From: CAVWGP01 sp963754645
GTDB taxonomy: Bacteria > Pseudomonadota > Alphaproteobacteria > Bin65
Length of the DNA: 64,000 nt
Reading direction: 5' to 3'
NCBI GenBank assembly: GCA_963754645.1
Contig: CAVWGP010000004.1
Span: 248,001-312,000, forward strand
Part shown: positions 7,582-17,391 of the stretch, one piece after another
Numbering within the stretch: the stretch's first letter is position 1
Layout: each line of letters opens with the position of its first letter
Program-made: the position numbers and the translations under genes
Notes under the pieces: model-generated
The model's input: the letters and a program-made list of their open reading frames with translations, nothing else
Databases searched by the model: none
Told to the model about the DNA's origin: nothing

Positions 7582-8652
7582 ATGGCGAAGCAATACAATG
7601 TTCTAAGCCTGGGCGCGTCGTACGGCTCGCTGCTGGCGATCAAGCTGGTGCTGGCGGGGCACAAGGTGCGCCTCGTCTGCCTGCCGGCCGAGGCCGAGCT
7701 GATCGAGCGCGAGGGCGCCGTCGTGCGCCTGCCGGTCAAGGGCCGTGACGGCCTGGTCGAAATCAATTCGCGCGCCGCGCCCGGCACGCTCTCGGCCGGC
7801 GGCACCGCGGGCATCGATCCCAAGGCATACGATCTCGTCGTGCTGGCGATGCAGGAGCCGCAATACCGCGCGCCCGGGGTGCGCGAGCTGCTCGATGCGG
7901 TGGCTAAGTCCAAGGTGCCGTGCATGTCGATCATGAACATGCCGCCGCTGCCGTTCTTGAAGCGCATCCCCGGCCTTGACGGCGACGCGCTGCGCGGCTG
8001 CTACACCGAGGCCGCGGTGTGGGACAATTGCGATCCCGCGCTGATGACCCTGTGCAGCCCCGATCCGCAGGCCTTCCGCCCGCCCGAAGACAAGGTCAAC
8101 GTGCTCCAGGTGCGGCTGCCGACGAATTTCAAATCGGCGAAATTCGACAAGCCCGAGCACACGGCGATGCTGCGCCAGCTCGAAGCCGATATCGAGGCGA
8201 TCCGCTATCCGGTCGGCGGCGACAAGGTCGAGCTGCCGGTCAAGCTCAAGGTCCACGATTCGATTTTCGTCCCGCTCGCCAAGTGGTGCATGCTGCTCAC
8301 CGGCAATTACCGCTGCGTCGGCAAGGAGGGCATGCGGCCGATCCGCGACGCGGTGCATGGCGATCTTGCCGCCTCGCGCGCGGTTTATGCCTGGGTGTTC
8401 GAGCTTTGCACCGCGCTCGGCGCATCGCCGAACGATCTCGTGCCGTTCGAGAAATACGCCGCCGCGGCGCAATCGCTGCTGAGCCCATCCTCGGCGGCGC
8501 GGGCGCTGGCCGCCGGCGCGCAGAACATCGAGCGCGTCGATCGCCTGGTGCAAGCCATCGCCGCGCAAAAAGGCCGCCGCCTCGCCGAACTCGACCGCAC
8601 GATCGAGCTGGTCGATGGCTGGCTCGCGGCGAACCGGAAGAAGGCCGCGTAG
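7582..8652 (+). CDS. Ketopantoate-reductase-like (ApbA/PanE family) NAD(P)-binding protein
   Basis: 356 residues from the ATG at 7582, with GGGAG seven bases upstream. The N-terminus is a Rossmann fold with the family's modified glycine motif ('NVLSLGASYGSLLAIKLVLAGHKVRLV') and 'DLVVLAMQEPQYR' where PanE proteins contact cofactor. The second, helical domain (about 190-350) has the ApbA_C-type stretch 'KWCMLLTGNYRCVGKEGMRPI'. Classical PanE proteins are about 300 residues and carry KxxxN in this region; here the motif is altered, so the substrate is probably not ketopantoate. Similar proteins are annotated only as ketopantoate reductase-related oxidoreductases. It lies 55 bases before, and in the same direction as, the CocE-type hydrolase. 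Confidence 0.72.
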   Translation: MAKQYNVLSLGASYGSLLAIKLVLAGHKVRLVCLPAEAELIEREGAVVRLPVKGRDGLVEINSRAAPGTLSAGGTAGIDPKAYDLVVLAMQEPQYRAPGVRELLDAVAKSKVPCMSIMNMPPLPFLKRIPGLDGDALRGCYTEAAVWDNCDPALMTLCSPDPQAFRPPEDKVNVLQVRLPTNFKSAKFDKPEHTAMLRQLEADIEAIRYPVGGDKVELPVKLKVHDSIFVPLAKWCMLLTGNYRCVGKEGMRPIRDAVHGDLAASRAVYAWVFELCTALGASPNDLVPFEKYAAAAQSLLSPSSAARALAAGAQNIERVDRLVQAIAAQKGRRLAELDRTIELVDGWLAANRKKAA

Positions 8653-8707
8653 GACACGGATCGGCTGGGGCGGGCGACGAGCGCGCATCGGCAGGTAATC
8701 GCCAATC

Positions 8708-10506
8708 ATGTCGCTCGGCGACCATCTGCGTGCGTTCAAGGCGGCATGGCCCTTGCTGCGGCGGGCCGTCCTCAGCGGCCAATTGTTCCGGCCGCGCTGC
8801 GAACTTGCGCAACCGCACGCTGATATTCTTTGCGAGTACGACGTAAAAGTGCCGATTGCCGAAGGCGTCGTGCTGACGGCCAATGTTTTCCGCTCGCGCA
8901 AGGCGGCGGCGGACGGCGCGCGCGTTCCCGTCGTGATGTGCGCCCACCCCTACGACAATCGGTTATTGCCCGCCCTCGGCACGACGCCGTTCGGCGGGCC
9001 GCCGCTGCAATATCGCATCATCCCGCAATATGGCCGGCCCCGCTTCTCGACGCTGACGAGCTGGGAGTCGCCCGATCCCAATTTTTGGGTGCCGCAAGGC
9101 TACGCGGTGGTCAACCTCAATCTCCCCGGCTATGGGACGAGCGGCGGTCCGCCCACCGTTTTCTCGGACCATCAAGCCAAGAGCTACTATGAAGCGATCG
9201 AATGGGTGGCGGGGCAGAGTTGGTGCAGCGGCAAGGTGGGGCTGAGCGGCGTCAGCTACCTCGCCATCACGCAATACCATGTCGCGGCCTGCCGGCATTA
9301 CGGCGGCCCGCCGCCTTCGTTGCGCTGCATCGCGCCGTGGGAAGGGTTTTCCGACCTATATCGCGACGTGGCCTGCCCGGGCGGAGTTGAGGACGAAGGG
9401 TTCGGCCCATTCTGGTGGGCGGCCGAGGTGAAGCCGGCGCTCAACGGGTCGCCGGCCGATTTCATCGAACACAATGGAAGCCTGCCGATGGATTTCCTGA
9501 AGCGGCACCCGTTCCTCGACGATTTCTGGCGCGAAAAGGCGGCGAAGCTCGATCGGATCGCGCTCCCGATGTTGGTCTGTGCCTCGTTTTCCGATCACGG
9601 ACTGCACACCGCCGGTTCGTTTCGCGCCTTCGTGAAATCCAAGTCCAGCCGGAAATGGCTGTACACGCATCGGACCGGCAAATGGGATGCCTATTATTCG
9701 CCCGAGGTGCAACGCCTGACCAAGGATTTCATGGATTGCTTTCTCAAGGACGATCCGTCGAGCGGCTTCCTCGAACAAGCGCCGGTCCGGCTGGAGGTTC
9801 GCTCGAGCCGCGACGCGATCCATGCGATTCGCGACGAGCAAGCGTGGCCGATCGAGCGGACCGAATACGTCAAGCTCTATCTCGCCGCCGAGCCGCGCGG
9901 GCTCGATTGGCGAATTCCGCCGTCGCGCCAATCGGTTGAACACCGGGCGCAACGCGGCCGCTCCTGCTTTTCCGTTCGCTTCGAGCGCGACACGGAATTG
10001 ACCGGCAATATGAAGCTGCGGCTTTGGGTGCAGGCGAAAGCGGCAGCGGACGCCGCCGTGGAGGCTGGGCCGCCGCCCGACGATATGGCCATCTTCGTCG
10101 CGGTGAACAAGCGCGACGCGCGCGGCCGGGCGGTGCGTTTTCTCGGCTCGGTCGGCAACCGCAAAGACATGGTCACGCGGGGCTTCTGCCGGGTATCGCG
10201 GCGGGAATTGGATGCCGCTGCATCGACCGACGACCAGCCGGTGCTCGCGGGAACCAGCCACCAAGCGCTGGCACCCGGCCAAATCGTGCCGGTCGATATC
10301 GCGCTCTATCCGAGCAGCACGTTTTTCGCCGCCGGCGAGTCACTTGGAGCTGATCGTCGCGGCCGAGCGAAATTATCCCGTCTCCGCCTTACAGGAAGAA
10401 CGCGAGCTTCAACCGCGGCATCCATGTCATCCACTGCGGCGGCGACCGCGACTCGCACTTGCTCGTCCCGATCGTACCCGCGCCGGCGAATGCCAAACTC
10501 CGTTGA
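8708..10506 (+). CDS. CocE/NonD-family alpha/beta hydrolase (two frameshifts near the end)
   Basis: The X-Pro dipeptidyl-peptidase/cocaine-esterase family: a catalytic alpha/beta-hydrolase domain (about 40-330) followed by a jelly-roll C-terminal domain. The nucleophile is Ser183 in 'GLSGVSYLAITQY', with the acid Asp in 'CASFSDHGLHTAGS' and His in 'YTHRTGKWDAYY'. The frame is open to about 10340, where one extra base breaks it; a second extra base near 10388 restores the expected C-terminus ('YRKNASFNRGIHVIHCGGD...SHLLVPIVP'), ending at TGA 10504-10506. The uncorrected frame would run to 10567 with a nonsense tail. Both shifts look like single-base insertions in a conserved gene. The family hydrolyses esters, amides or N-acyl bonds; the substrate is unknown. 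Confidence 0.8.
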
Positions 10507-10536
10507 ACGCTTCGGTGTTCGATTGTCGCGACATAC

Positions 10537-10558
10537 GGGCGGGCCGGAAACCCGCCCC
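10537..10558. terminator. GC-rich hairpin between convergent genes
   Basis: GGGCGGG (10537-10543) and CCCGCCC (10551-10557) form a seven-base-pair stem with a seven-base loop. It lies 30 bases after the restored stop of the CocE-type gene and before the end of the convergent amidohydrolase gene. No U-run follows on either strand, so it may be a weak terminator or a remnant of the GGGCGGGT...ACCCGCCC repeat family seen at 23187-23300. Confidence 0.4.
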
Positions 10559-10676
10559 GACGGATGATTGGCGATCAAGCGACATTTCGACTGGCTCCGA
10601 GGCGATCAACCGAATGTCGCAACAGAAACGAACTTGGGCGATGCGTCGCGACCGCAGGCCGCGGAGCCGGCGCGCT

Positions 10677-11918
10677 TCATTTTGCCAAGCGGTTCTTGTG
10701 GAATTGTCCGGCTTTCATAATGGCACTGAGGTGGCGGCCCTGATCCTGCAGCAGGTTTAGATCTTCGAGGGGGTTTCCATCGACGACCAGGAGATCGGCG
10801 TGGGCCCCCGGCGCGACGATGCCGAGCACGCCGTCTTGCCCAAGCAGCGCCGCGTTCGTGGCGGTGGCTGACACGATGATCTCGTGCGCCGAGAGCACTT
10901 GGGCGCGAATCAGGAATTCCTTGGATTGATCGATTTGCAGCTCGCCCAGGAGATCGGTGCCGAAGCCGATGCGCACGCCCGCTGCCTTGGCGATTTCCAG
11001 CGAGCCGAGACCGGCTTTGAGCACGCGTTGCAGCTTGGCCATGCTTTCCGCCGGAAGCCCGAATTCCCGGCCGCGGCTGTCGAGCGCTTGGTAAGTGACG
11101 AGCGTCGGAACCAGGAATGCGCCGCGCCGCGCCATCAGCTCGGCGGCGGCGCGGTCGATCAGATTGCCGTGCTCGATCGAGCGAATGCCGTTCTCGACGG
11201 CGTGGGTGATCGATTCGGGCGTGTAGGCGTGGGCCATGACGTAGGTTTTCCACGCCGCCGCTTCCTCGACGATCGCCCGCAGTTCCTCGCCGGAATATTG
11301 CTTCGAGTCGATCGGATCGTTGGCCGAGGCGACGCCGCCCGAGACCATGACCTTGATCTGGTTGGCACCCTGGCGCAGTTGCTCGCGCGCCGCCTTGCGC
11401 ACTTCGGGCACGCCGTCGGCGATCTGTTTGGTGAAGGCGAGCGCGCTGGCGCAGCCGCACGGATCGATCGCGTTTTCCGTGCGCAAGCGCTGATCGCCGT
11501 GACCGCCGGTTTGGCTGAGCGCGCGGCCGGCAATGAACAGGCGCGGCCCCGGCAACAGGCCGGTTTCGACCGCTTCGCGAATGCCCCAATCCGCTCCGCC
11601 TGCGTCGCGGATCGTCGTGAAGCCGCGATCGAGGATCGCGCGCATGGCCTTGCCGGCGCGCGCCGCCATCAAGGTCAAAGGCACGCCGGCCAAGCGGCGG
11701 ACGTGAACCTCGCTGAGGTAGATATGCGCATGGGCGTCGATCAATCCCGGCATCAACACGCGCCCGCCGAGATCGATGGCCGCGGCGCCGGCCGATTTGA
11801 TCGGCTTGTCGGAAACTTCGCGGATGCGGTCGCCCTCGATCAAGACCTCCATGCCGCCGCGCGCCTCGGGCGCCTTGGCATCGACGACGCGGCAATTGCG
11901 AAATAGGATTTGCTCCAT
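10677..11918 (-). CDS. Amidohydrolase (imidazolonepropionase/prolidase-like)
   Basis: 413 residues, ATG at 11918 preceded six bases earlier by GGGGAGG, an excellent ribosome site. All metal-binding positions of the amidohydrolase superfamily are present: HxH in 'LIDAHAHIYLSE', the bridging lysine region 'QIKVMVSGGVAS', His in 'VMAHAYTPESI', His in 'SIEHGNLID' and Asp in 'IGFGTDLLG'. The composite beta domain at both ends carries 'VLMPGLIDAHAH' and 'GAHADLLVVDGNPLEDL'. This subgroup contains Xaa-Pro/Xaa-Arg dipeptidases and imidazolonepropionase-like proteins. The divergent neighbour is an M24 peptidase, so a peptide or N-acyl amino acid substrate is plausible. Confidence 0.9.
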   Translation of the reverse strand: MEQILFRNCRVVDAKAPEARGGMEVLIEGDRIREVSDKPIKSAGAAAIDLGGRVLMPGLIDAHAHIYLSEVHVRRLAGVPLTLMAARAGKAMRAILDRGFTTIRDAGGADWGIREAVETGLLPGPRLFIAGRALSQTGGHGDQRLRTENAIDPCGCASALAFTKQIADGVPEVRKAAREQLRQGANQIKVMVSGGVASANDPIDSKQYSGEELRAIVEEAAAWKTYVMAHAYTPESITHAVENGIRSIEHGNLIDRAAAELMARRGAFLVPTLVTYQALDSRGREFGLPAESMAKLQRVLKAGLGSLEIAKAAGVRIGFGTDLLGELQIDQSKEFLIRAQVLSAHEIIVSATATNAALLGQDGVLGIVAPGAHADLLVVDGNPLEDLNLLQDQGRHLSAIMKAGQFHKNRLAK

Positions 11919-12053
11919 GCGATCCTCCCCAGCTTCCTCGACGCGGACAATCCTAGCGCTTCTCCGGGCCCCATATCGATGCCATAAAGCGCGCATTCGC
12001 GGGATGCGGCTGCGGGCCGCTTTGGGCCGCCCGCGCGACACGGAGACGCCGCT

Positions 12054-13188
12054 GTGACGGACGCTGCACTGTCGGCCATGAAAACGTCGCGCCTGCGCGA
12101 TCTCATGCGGCGCGCCGGCATTGACGCCGATCGTGCTTGCCGAGAACGGGCGCACGCGCTACCTCACCGGCTATCAGCGCTATTTCAGCGCAACTTACAT
12201 CCGATCGGTGCACGCCGTCGTCGCGACGCTCGATGCCGGGCCGATCCTGCTGCTGCCGCGGCACGTCATGGGCACGGCTGCGGAGTGCAGCGCCGAGCGC
12301 GCCGTGGAATATCCGCGCGGCGAGGATGCGCAGGTCGAAACCTTGGCCCGATTGCTGGAGGAACTGGGCGTCGCGGATCGGCGCGTCGGTATCGAATTCG
12401 ATTTTCTGCATCACAGTTTAGCGGCGAAATTGACGCGGCGCTTGCGCGGCGCGGACATCGTCGACGCAACGCCGCTGATGCGCCAAGTCACGGGCGTGAA
12501 ATTCCCGGCCGAGATCGCGTTGCTCCGCGAGGCGGCGCGGATGGTCGATCTGGGCATGGCCGCCGCCGTGGCGGCAACGCGCCAAGGCACGACGGAAATC
12601 GAAATCGCCGCGCGCGCCTCGGGCGCGATGCTCGATGCCGGGGCCGAATTCATCCACCACATGACCGTGCGCTCGGGCCCGCATGCCAGCGGCCTCCATC
12701 CTGTCGTGACACCGCGCGCGATCGATGCGGGCGATTGCGTGCAGATCGATATCGGTTGCGTCCATCGCGGTTACGTGTCGGACACCAATCGCACGGTCGT
12801 GGTCGGGCCGCCGACCGCCGAACAGCGCCGTTTGCTGCGCGTCGGCCAAGACATGCTGGAGGCCGGCATCGCCGCGGTCCGGCCCGGGGTTACCGCGGAC
12901 GCGGTGTGGCGCGCGTGCCGCGACGTGGCGGCGCGCGCGGGAATGGAGGGTCGCATCACGATCCCCTTCGTCGGCCACGGCATCGGCCTCAATCTCCACG
13001 AGGAGCCCTATATCGCCGCCGGCTCGATGACGATCTTGGAAGAGAACATGGTCTTCGCGCTCGAGCCCGGCGTCTATGCCGACGGCATCGGCGGCAGCCG
13101 GCCCGAGGACATGCTGCGGGTCACGGCCGATGGCTGCGAATTGCTGACACATTTTCCGCGCGATTTCGACATGCTCGGCAATCGGTAA
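12054..13188 (+). CDS. M24-family metallopeptidase (Xaa-Pro aminopeptidase-like), frameshifted near the N-terminus
   Basis: The ancestral gene starts at GTG 12054 (MTDAALSAMKTSRLRDLMRR); one extra base near 12128 moves the reading frame into 'VLAENGRTRYLTGYQRYFS'. Without the shift only the frame from about 12121 is open, from a TTG with no ribosome site. The creatinase-type N-domain is about 1-145. The pita-bread catalytic domain follows with all five metal ligands: two Asp in 'QIDIGCVHRGYVSDTNRT', His in 'FVGHGIGLNLHEEPY', Glu in 'FALEPGVYA' and Glu in 'SRPEDMLRV'. It removes N-terminal residues, typically before proline, or cleaves C-N bonds (creatinase relatives). It is divergent from the amidohydrolase. 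Confidence 0.82.
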
Positions 13189-13274
13189 CTTGCGCGGCGG
13201 CGGCCATGGCGCAATCGGGCGGCGGCGTCTAGGATTGTTCGGCATTTGAATTCGTCAATCGACGGAAACAATCG

Positions 13275-13766
13275 ATGGCCGATCGGCAACCCCTGACAGC
13301 GCGCGATCTTGCCCCGCTGGCGCAAATTGTCGGGCGCAAGCATGCCGCAGCCGAGCTGTTCGCGGCGGCGGACGATCTCGTGCGCCGCAAGATCGGCTAC
13401 AAGCTGTTCAGCATCATGCGCGTCCATGCGGCGAGCGCCGAGGTCGAGCGCCTGCACAGCAGCAACCCGGCGGCCTATCCGGTGGGCGGGCGAAAGAAGA
13501 AGCAGGATACGCAGTACGGACGCGTCGCCGTTGACGAGGGCGAAGTCTTCCTCGCTCGCACGCCGGAGGAACTAAAGGCCGCCTTCGCGGATCACGCACT
13601 CATCTTCAGCCTCGGGCTCGGATCGAGCATGAATGTGCCGATTGTCCATGCCGGACGCCGGCTCGGCAGCATGAACGCGTTGCACGAGGCGAATTGGTTC
13701 ACGCCGCAAGACGTCGAGAACGGCCGCGTGATCGCGGCGCTGCTTGTTCCGGCCTTGCTGACCTAG
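13275..13766 (+). CDS. Small stand-alone GAF-domain protein
   Basis: 163 residues made almost entirely of one GAF domain (about 15-160): 'LFAAADDLVRRKIGYKLFSIMRVHA' start, 'FSLGLGSSMNVPIVHAGRRLGSMNALHEANWFTPQDVENGRVIAAL' end. There is no effector domain, signal or membrane segment. It is about 100 bases upstream of the first peptide-importer gene and on the same strand, but with a gap large enough for a separate promoter. A ligand-sensing or hydantoin/purine-type binding role cannot be assigned from sequence. Confidence 0.75.
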   Translation: MADRQPLTARDLAPLAQIVGRKHAAAELFAAADDLVRRKIGYKLFSIMRVHAASAEVERLHSSNPAAYPVGGRKKKQDTQYGRVAVDEGEVFLARTPEELKAAFADHALIFSLGLGSSMNVPIVHAGRRLGSMNALHEANWFTPQDVENGRVIAALLVPALLT

Positions 13767-13869
13767 CCGGCGCGCGCTTGTCGGCCTTGGCGGACCCTCT
13801 TACTATGACGCAATTCAAGCGCCGATTTCCAAGGCGCTAACGAGCAACATCGGGCAGGGAGGATTTGGC

Positions 13870-15468
13870 ATGAAGCGAATTCTGCTTTTCATTGCGTTGA
13901 TGGCGATCGCGGCGATCGGCGGCACCGCCGCATCCCGCGCCGAAACCGTGCTGCGCCTGGACGAGGTCGCGGTCGGCGAGCTGGATCCGATGAAGGCGCG
14001 CGACGTCGCCGATTCGATCCTGATGTACAATATTTACGACACGCTGGTTTTCCCGGCGCTGGACGGCTCGGGCGAGATCAAGCCGTTCTTGGCCGAAAAG
14101 ATCGACATCGACGGCACGACCTACACGATCACGCTGCGCGACGGCGTCAAATTCCACAGCGGCAATCTTCTTACCGCCGACGATGTGGTCTTTTCGCTCA
14201 ATCGCATGATCGCGCTCAAGGACGGGTTTTCCTACCTGTTCGGCGGCTGGGTCGAAAGCGCCACGGTCAAGGACAAGCGAACCGCCGTGATCAAGCTCAA
14301 GTCGCCCTACGCGGCTTTCTACAGCGCGCTGACGCGGCTCTCGATCGTCGACATGAAAACCGTCATGGCGAACAAGGAGCCGGGGCCTTTCGGCGAGTTC
14401 GGCGACTACGGCCAGAAATACCTCAACACGAACGCGGCCGGATCCGGCGCCTATCAAGTCGTGTCGCACGATCCGCAGAACCTGACGGTCATGCGCAAGT
14501 TCCCGGGCTACTTCCTCGGCCACGGCGCCAAATCGCCCGATCTGGTGCGCCAGCGCTATGCGCTCAAGGATCAGACCTTGCTCACGCTGCTGAGCCGGGG
14601 CGAGCACGACATCGCGAACCAATGGGTCGGCCCCGAGATCAAGCGCGAGTTCGTGAAGCTGCCCGGCGTCACGCTCTTGGCCGAGCCGGGCATCGCGCAA
14701 TACTTCATCAAGCTGAATACGAAGAAGGCGCCGCTCGACGACGTTCATTGTCGAAAAGCGCTGTCCTACGCGCTCGACTTTGCCGCGATCCACGGCCAGG
14801 CGCGCATCGCGCCCGGCGTCGAGGGCGCCAAGCCGGCCAAGGGTCCGCTGCTCGAAACCATGATCGGCTTCGATCCCGCCATGCCGGATTTCGCGCGCGA
14901 CCTGAACAAGGCCAAGGCCGAGCTGGCGCTGTGCAAGCACAAGCCCGGCGACCACGAGATCGAAATCACCTGGATCGCGGAAGTCGCGGTGGAAGAGCGC
15001 TTTGCGTTGCTCATGCAGCAAAACTGGGCCGAGCTCGGCTTCAAGTCCAAGGTCGTGCGGGTGCCGTGGGTGCTGTTCACCCAGCGCGTCGCGAAATCGG
15101 AGACGACGCCGCATGTCGGGCAGATCTTTTACAATGCCCGCACGCCGGATCCGGACGCTTATCTCTACACGCTCTATCATTCGAGCCAGCACGGCCAATA
15201 CAACGCCATGGAGCAATTGGCCGATGCCGAAGTCGATCGGCTGCTCGATCTGGGGCGGGTGACGACCGACCTGGCCAAGCGCAAGGAGATCTATACGCAA
15301 CTCGTGCGCCGGATCGTGGATTTGCGGCCGTCGATCTACGGCTACCAGGTGCTCAATCTTTATGCGAAGCGCGACATGGTCTCGATCCCGACGCTCGAAA
15401 AGCCCGGCCTCAACACCGGCCTGATGGGCGGCAATATCCTGTTCCGCGTCATGGAAATGAAGCAGTAG
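13870..15468 (+). CDS. Dpp/Opp-type ABC importer, periplasmic substrate-binding protein (system 1)
   Basis: 532 residues, SBP_bac_5 family. There is a Sec signal peptide of about 27 residues (hydrophobic core 'ILLFIALMAIAAIGG', cleavage after 'ASRA'). Typical motifs are 'VLRLDEVAVGELDPMKARDVADS', 'GVKFHSGNLLTADDVVFSLNRM' and 'VHCRKALSYALDFAAI'. It delivers peptides or other di/oligo-amide solutes to the permeases encoded directly downstream (gap 49 bases). Its nearest enzymes are hydantoinase-like HyuA/HyuB, so the cargo may be a cyclic amide or modified amino acid instead of a plain peptide. First gene of a seven-gene block. Confidence 0.92.
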   Translation: MKRILLFIALMAIAAIGGTAASRAETVLRLDEVAVGELDPMKARDVADSILMYNIYDTLVFPALDGSGEIKPFLAEKIDIDGTTYTITLRDGVKFHSGNLLTADDVVFSLNRMIALKDGFSYLFGGWVESATVKDKRTAVIKLKSPYAAFYSALTRLSIVDMKTVMANKEPGPFGEFGDYGQKYLNTNAAGSGAYQVVSHDPQNLTVMRKFPGYFLGHGAKSPDLVRQRYALKDQTLLTLLSRGEHDIANQWVGPEIKREFVKLPGVTLLAEPGIAQYFIKLNTKKAPLDDVHCRKALSYALDFAAIHGQARIAPGVEGAKPAKGPLLETMIGFDPAMPDFARDLNKAKAELALCKHKPGDHEIEITWIAEVAVEERFALLMQQNWAELGFKSKVVRVPWVLFTQRVAKSETTPHVGQIFYNARTPDPDAYLYTLYHSSQHGQYNAMEQLADAEVDRLLDLGRVTTDLAKRKEIYTQLVRRIVDLRPSIYGYQVLNLYAKRDMVSIPTLEKPGLNTGLMGGNILFRVMEMKQ

Positions 15469-15517
15469 GCGCCGAACGCCGGGCGCGGCGGCGCGTTGCC
15501 GCCGCGCCGTCCTCGCC

Positions 15518-16540
15518 ATGCTGATCCGCTTTCTGGCGCGCCGCGCCGTCGCCGGGATCGTCACGCTGGTCGGCGTGTCGATCCTGATCTTCATCATCGC
15601 CCGAATCGTGCCGGGCGATCCGGCGCGCATCGCGCTCGGGCCGACGGCGAGCCGCGAGCAGGTCGAGCAGTTGCGGCAAAAGCTCAATCTCAACGATCCG
15701 CTGCCGGTGCAGTATTGGAAATACATCCAGGGCGTGGCGCGCGGCGATCTCGGCATTTCGCTGTTCACCAACCGGGCGGTGAGCGACGATCTGCTGCAAA
15801 CTTTTCCCGCGACGCTCGAGCTGGTCCTGGTCTCGGCGCTGCTGATGATCGGCATCGGCATTCCGCTTGGCACGCTCGCCGCGCGCTACCGCAACGGCGT
15901 CATCGACAATATCACGCGGATCGTGTCCCTGCTGGGGGTGGTCACGCCAAGCTTCGTATGGGCGATTTTCTTTCTTCTCGTCTTTGCGTTTTGGACCGAT
16001 CTGCTGCCGGTCGCCGGCCGGCTCAGCGAGGGCGCCGTGCCGCCGCCGCGCGTCACCGGCCTGTTCCTGGTGGATGCGGCGCTGGCCGGGCGGTGGGCGA
16101 CGTTCGGCGACGCGCTCCGGCACATTCTCATGCCGGCGGTGGCGCTCTCGCTCGCCAGCATCGGCCAGACGACGCGGCTGACGCGCGCCAATGTCGGCGA
16201 ATCCTACGAGCGCGCCTATATCGAATTCGCCCGCGCCTACGGCTTCAGCGAAACGCGCATCGCGGCCAAATATGCGCTGCGCCCCGCCTTGATACCCACG
16301 CTCACGATTCTCGGGCTCGACATCGCCGTCAAGCTCGGCAGCGCCTTCCTCGTCGAATCCGTGTTCGCGTGGCCCGGCATGGCGCGCTACGGCGTTAAGG
16401 TGATCCTGGAAAAGGATTTGAACGCGATCGTCGGCGTCGTTCTCGTGATCGCGGCATTTTTTATCTTGGTCAATCTCTTGATCGACTTGCTGGTCGCCTT
16501 CGTCGATCCGCGCATCCGGCTGGGGACGCGGGCGCGATGA
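15518..16540 (+). CDS. Dpp/Opp-type ABC permease, DppB-like (system 1)
   Basis: 340 residues, six predicted transmembrane segments. The N-terminal 'LIRFLARRAVAGIVTLVGVSILIFIIARIVPGDPA' is diagnostic of DppB/OppB. The cytoplasmic EAA-type loop is 'EFARAYGFSETRIAAKYALRPALIPTLT'. It overlaps the next permease by four bases (ATGA). With DppC-like 16537-17391 it forms the membrane channel of importer 1. Confidence 0.93.
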   Translation: MLIRFLARRAVAGIVTLVGVSILIFIIARIVPGDPARIALGPTASREQVEQLRQKLNLNDPLPVQYWKYIQGVARGDLGISLFTNRAVSDDLLQTFPATLELVLVSALLMIGIGIPLGTLAARYRNGVIDNITRIVSLLGVVTPSFVWAIFFLLVFAFWTDLLPVAGRLSEGAVPPPRVTGLFLVDAALAGRWATFGDALRHILMPAVALSLASIGQTTRLTRANVGESYERAYIEFARAYGFSETRIAAKYALRPALIPTLTILGLDIAVKLGSAFLVESVFAWPGMARYGVKVILEKDLNAIVGVVLVIAAFFILVNLLIDLLVAFVDPRIRLGTRAR

Positions 16541-17391
16541 CGGCGGTCGCCATCTTCCGCACCCGCGGTTGGTACAAATTCAGCCGCAGCCCGCTTTCGG
16601 TGTTCGGCCTCGCGCTCGTGATCGGTTTCGTGGCGCTCGCGATTTTCGCGCCTTTCCTCGCGCCCTATCCCGAACACGCCGGCGCCTTTGTCAATTTCGC
16701 CAATGCGAGCAAGCCGCCCTCGGCCGCGCATTGGTTCGGCACCGACGTCGTCGGCCGCGACATACTGAGCCGCGTCATGTTCGGCTATCGCGCGTCGCTC
16801 GAGCTTGCCGTGATCGTGCTCGCGATCGCGGTGCCGGCGGGCGTCGTGCCCGGCCTCGCCGCCGGTTATTTCGGCGGCTGGTGGGAGACGATCATCATGC
16901 GGCTGACCGACATTTTCCTGTCGATTCCGCCGCTGGTCCTGGCGCTCGCGATCATGGGATTTCTGGAGCCCACGCTCGGCAATGCCATGATCGCAATTTC
17001 GGCGATGTGGTGGCCGTGGTATGCGCGGCTGATCTACAACATCACGCGCTCGCTCCGGAACGAAGGCTATGTGACCGCCGCCGAAGTCGTGGGCGCGTCG
17101 CATTGGCACGTGCTGTTGCGGGAAATTCTGCCCAATTGCGTGCCGTCCCTCCTCACCAAGATGACGCTCGACATGAGCTTCGTCATCCTGCTCGCGGCCG
17201 GGCTGGGCTTTCTTGGGCTCGGTGTCCAGCCGCCGACGCCGGAGCTTGGCTCGATGGTGGCGGAGGGCGCCAATTACCTGCCCAGCGTGTGGTGGCTGCC
17301 GGTCTTTTCCGGTCTCGCCATCCTGGTCGCGGTTACCGGCTTCAATCTTCTCGGCGACGGGCTCCGGGATTTTCTCGACGTGGACCTATGA
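16537..17391 (+). CDS. Dpp/Opp-type ABC permease, DppC-like (system 1)
   Basis: 284 residues. The N-terminal 'KFSRSPLSVFGLALVIGFVALAIFAPFLAPYP' and 'HWFGTDVVGRDILSRVMFGYRASL' are DppC/OppC signatures. The EAA loop is 'AAEVVGASHWHVLLREILPNCVPSLLTK', and 'GLGFLGLGVQPPTPELGSMV' is the conserved late loop. It ends in 'LLGDGLRDFLDVDL' as the family usually does. It overlaps the upstream permease and the downstream ATPase by four bases each. Confidence 0.93.
   Translation: MTAVAIFRTRGWYKFSRSPLSVFGLALVIGFVALAIFAPFLAPYPEHAGAFVNFANASKPPSAAHWFGTDVVGRDILSRVMFGYRASLELAVIVLAIAVPAGVVPGLAAGYFGGWWETIIMRLTDIFLSIPPLVLALAIMGFLEPTLGNAMIAISAMWWPWYARLIYNITRSLRNEGYVTAAEVVGASHWHVLLREILPNCVPSLLTKMTLDMSFVILLAAGLGFLGLGVQPPTPELGSMVAEGANYLPSVWWLPVFSGLAILVAVTGFNLLGDGLRDFLDVDL

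Noticed and set aside
10330..10400. Programmed ribosomal frameshifting in the CocE-type gene
   Set aside because: No slippery heptamer or downstream pseudoknot is visible, two shifts would be needed in 50 bases, and eight other genes carry the same +1 pattern; a technical or mutational cause is simpler.
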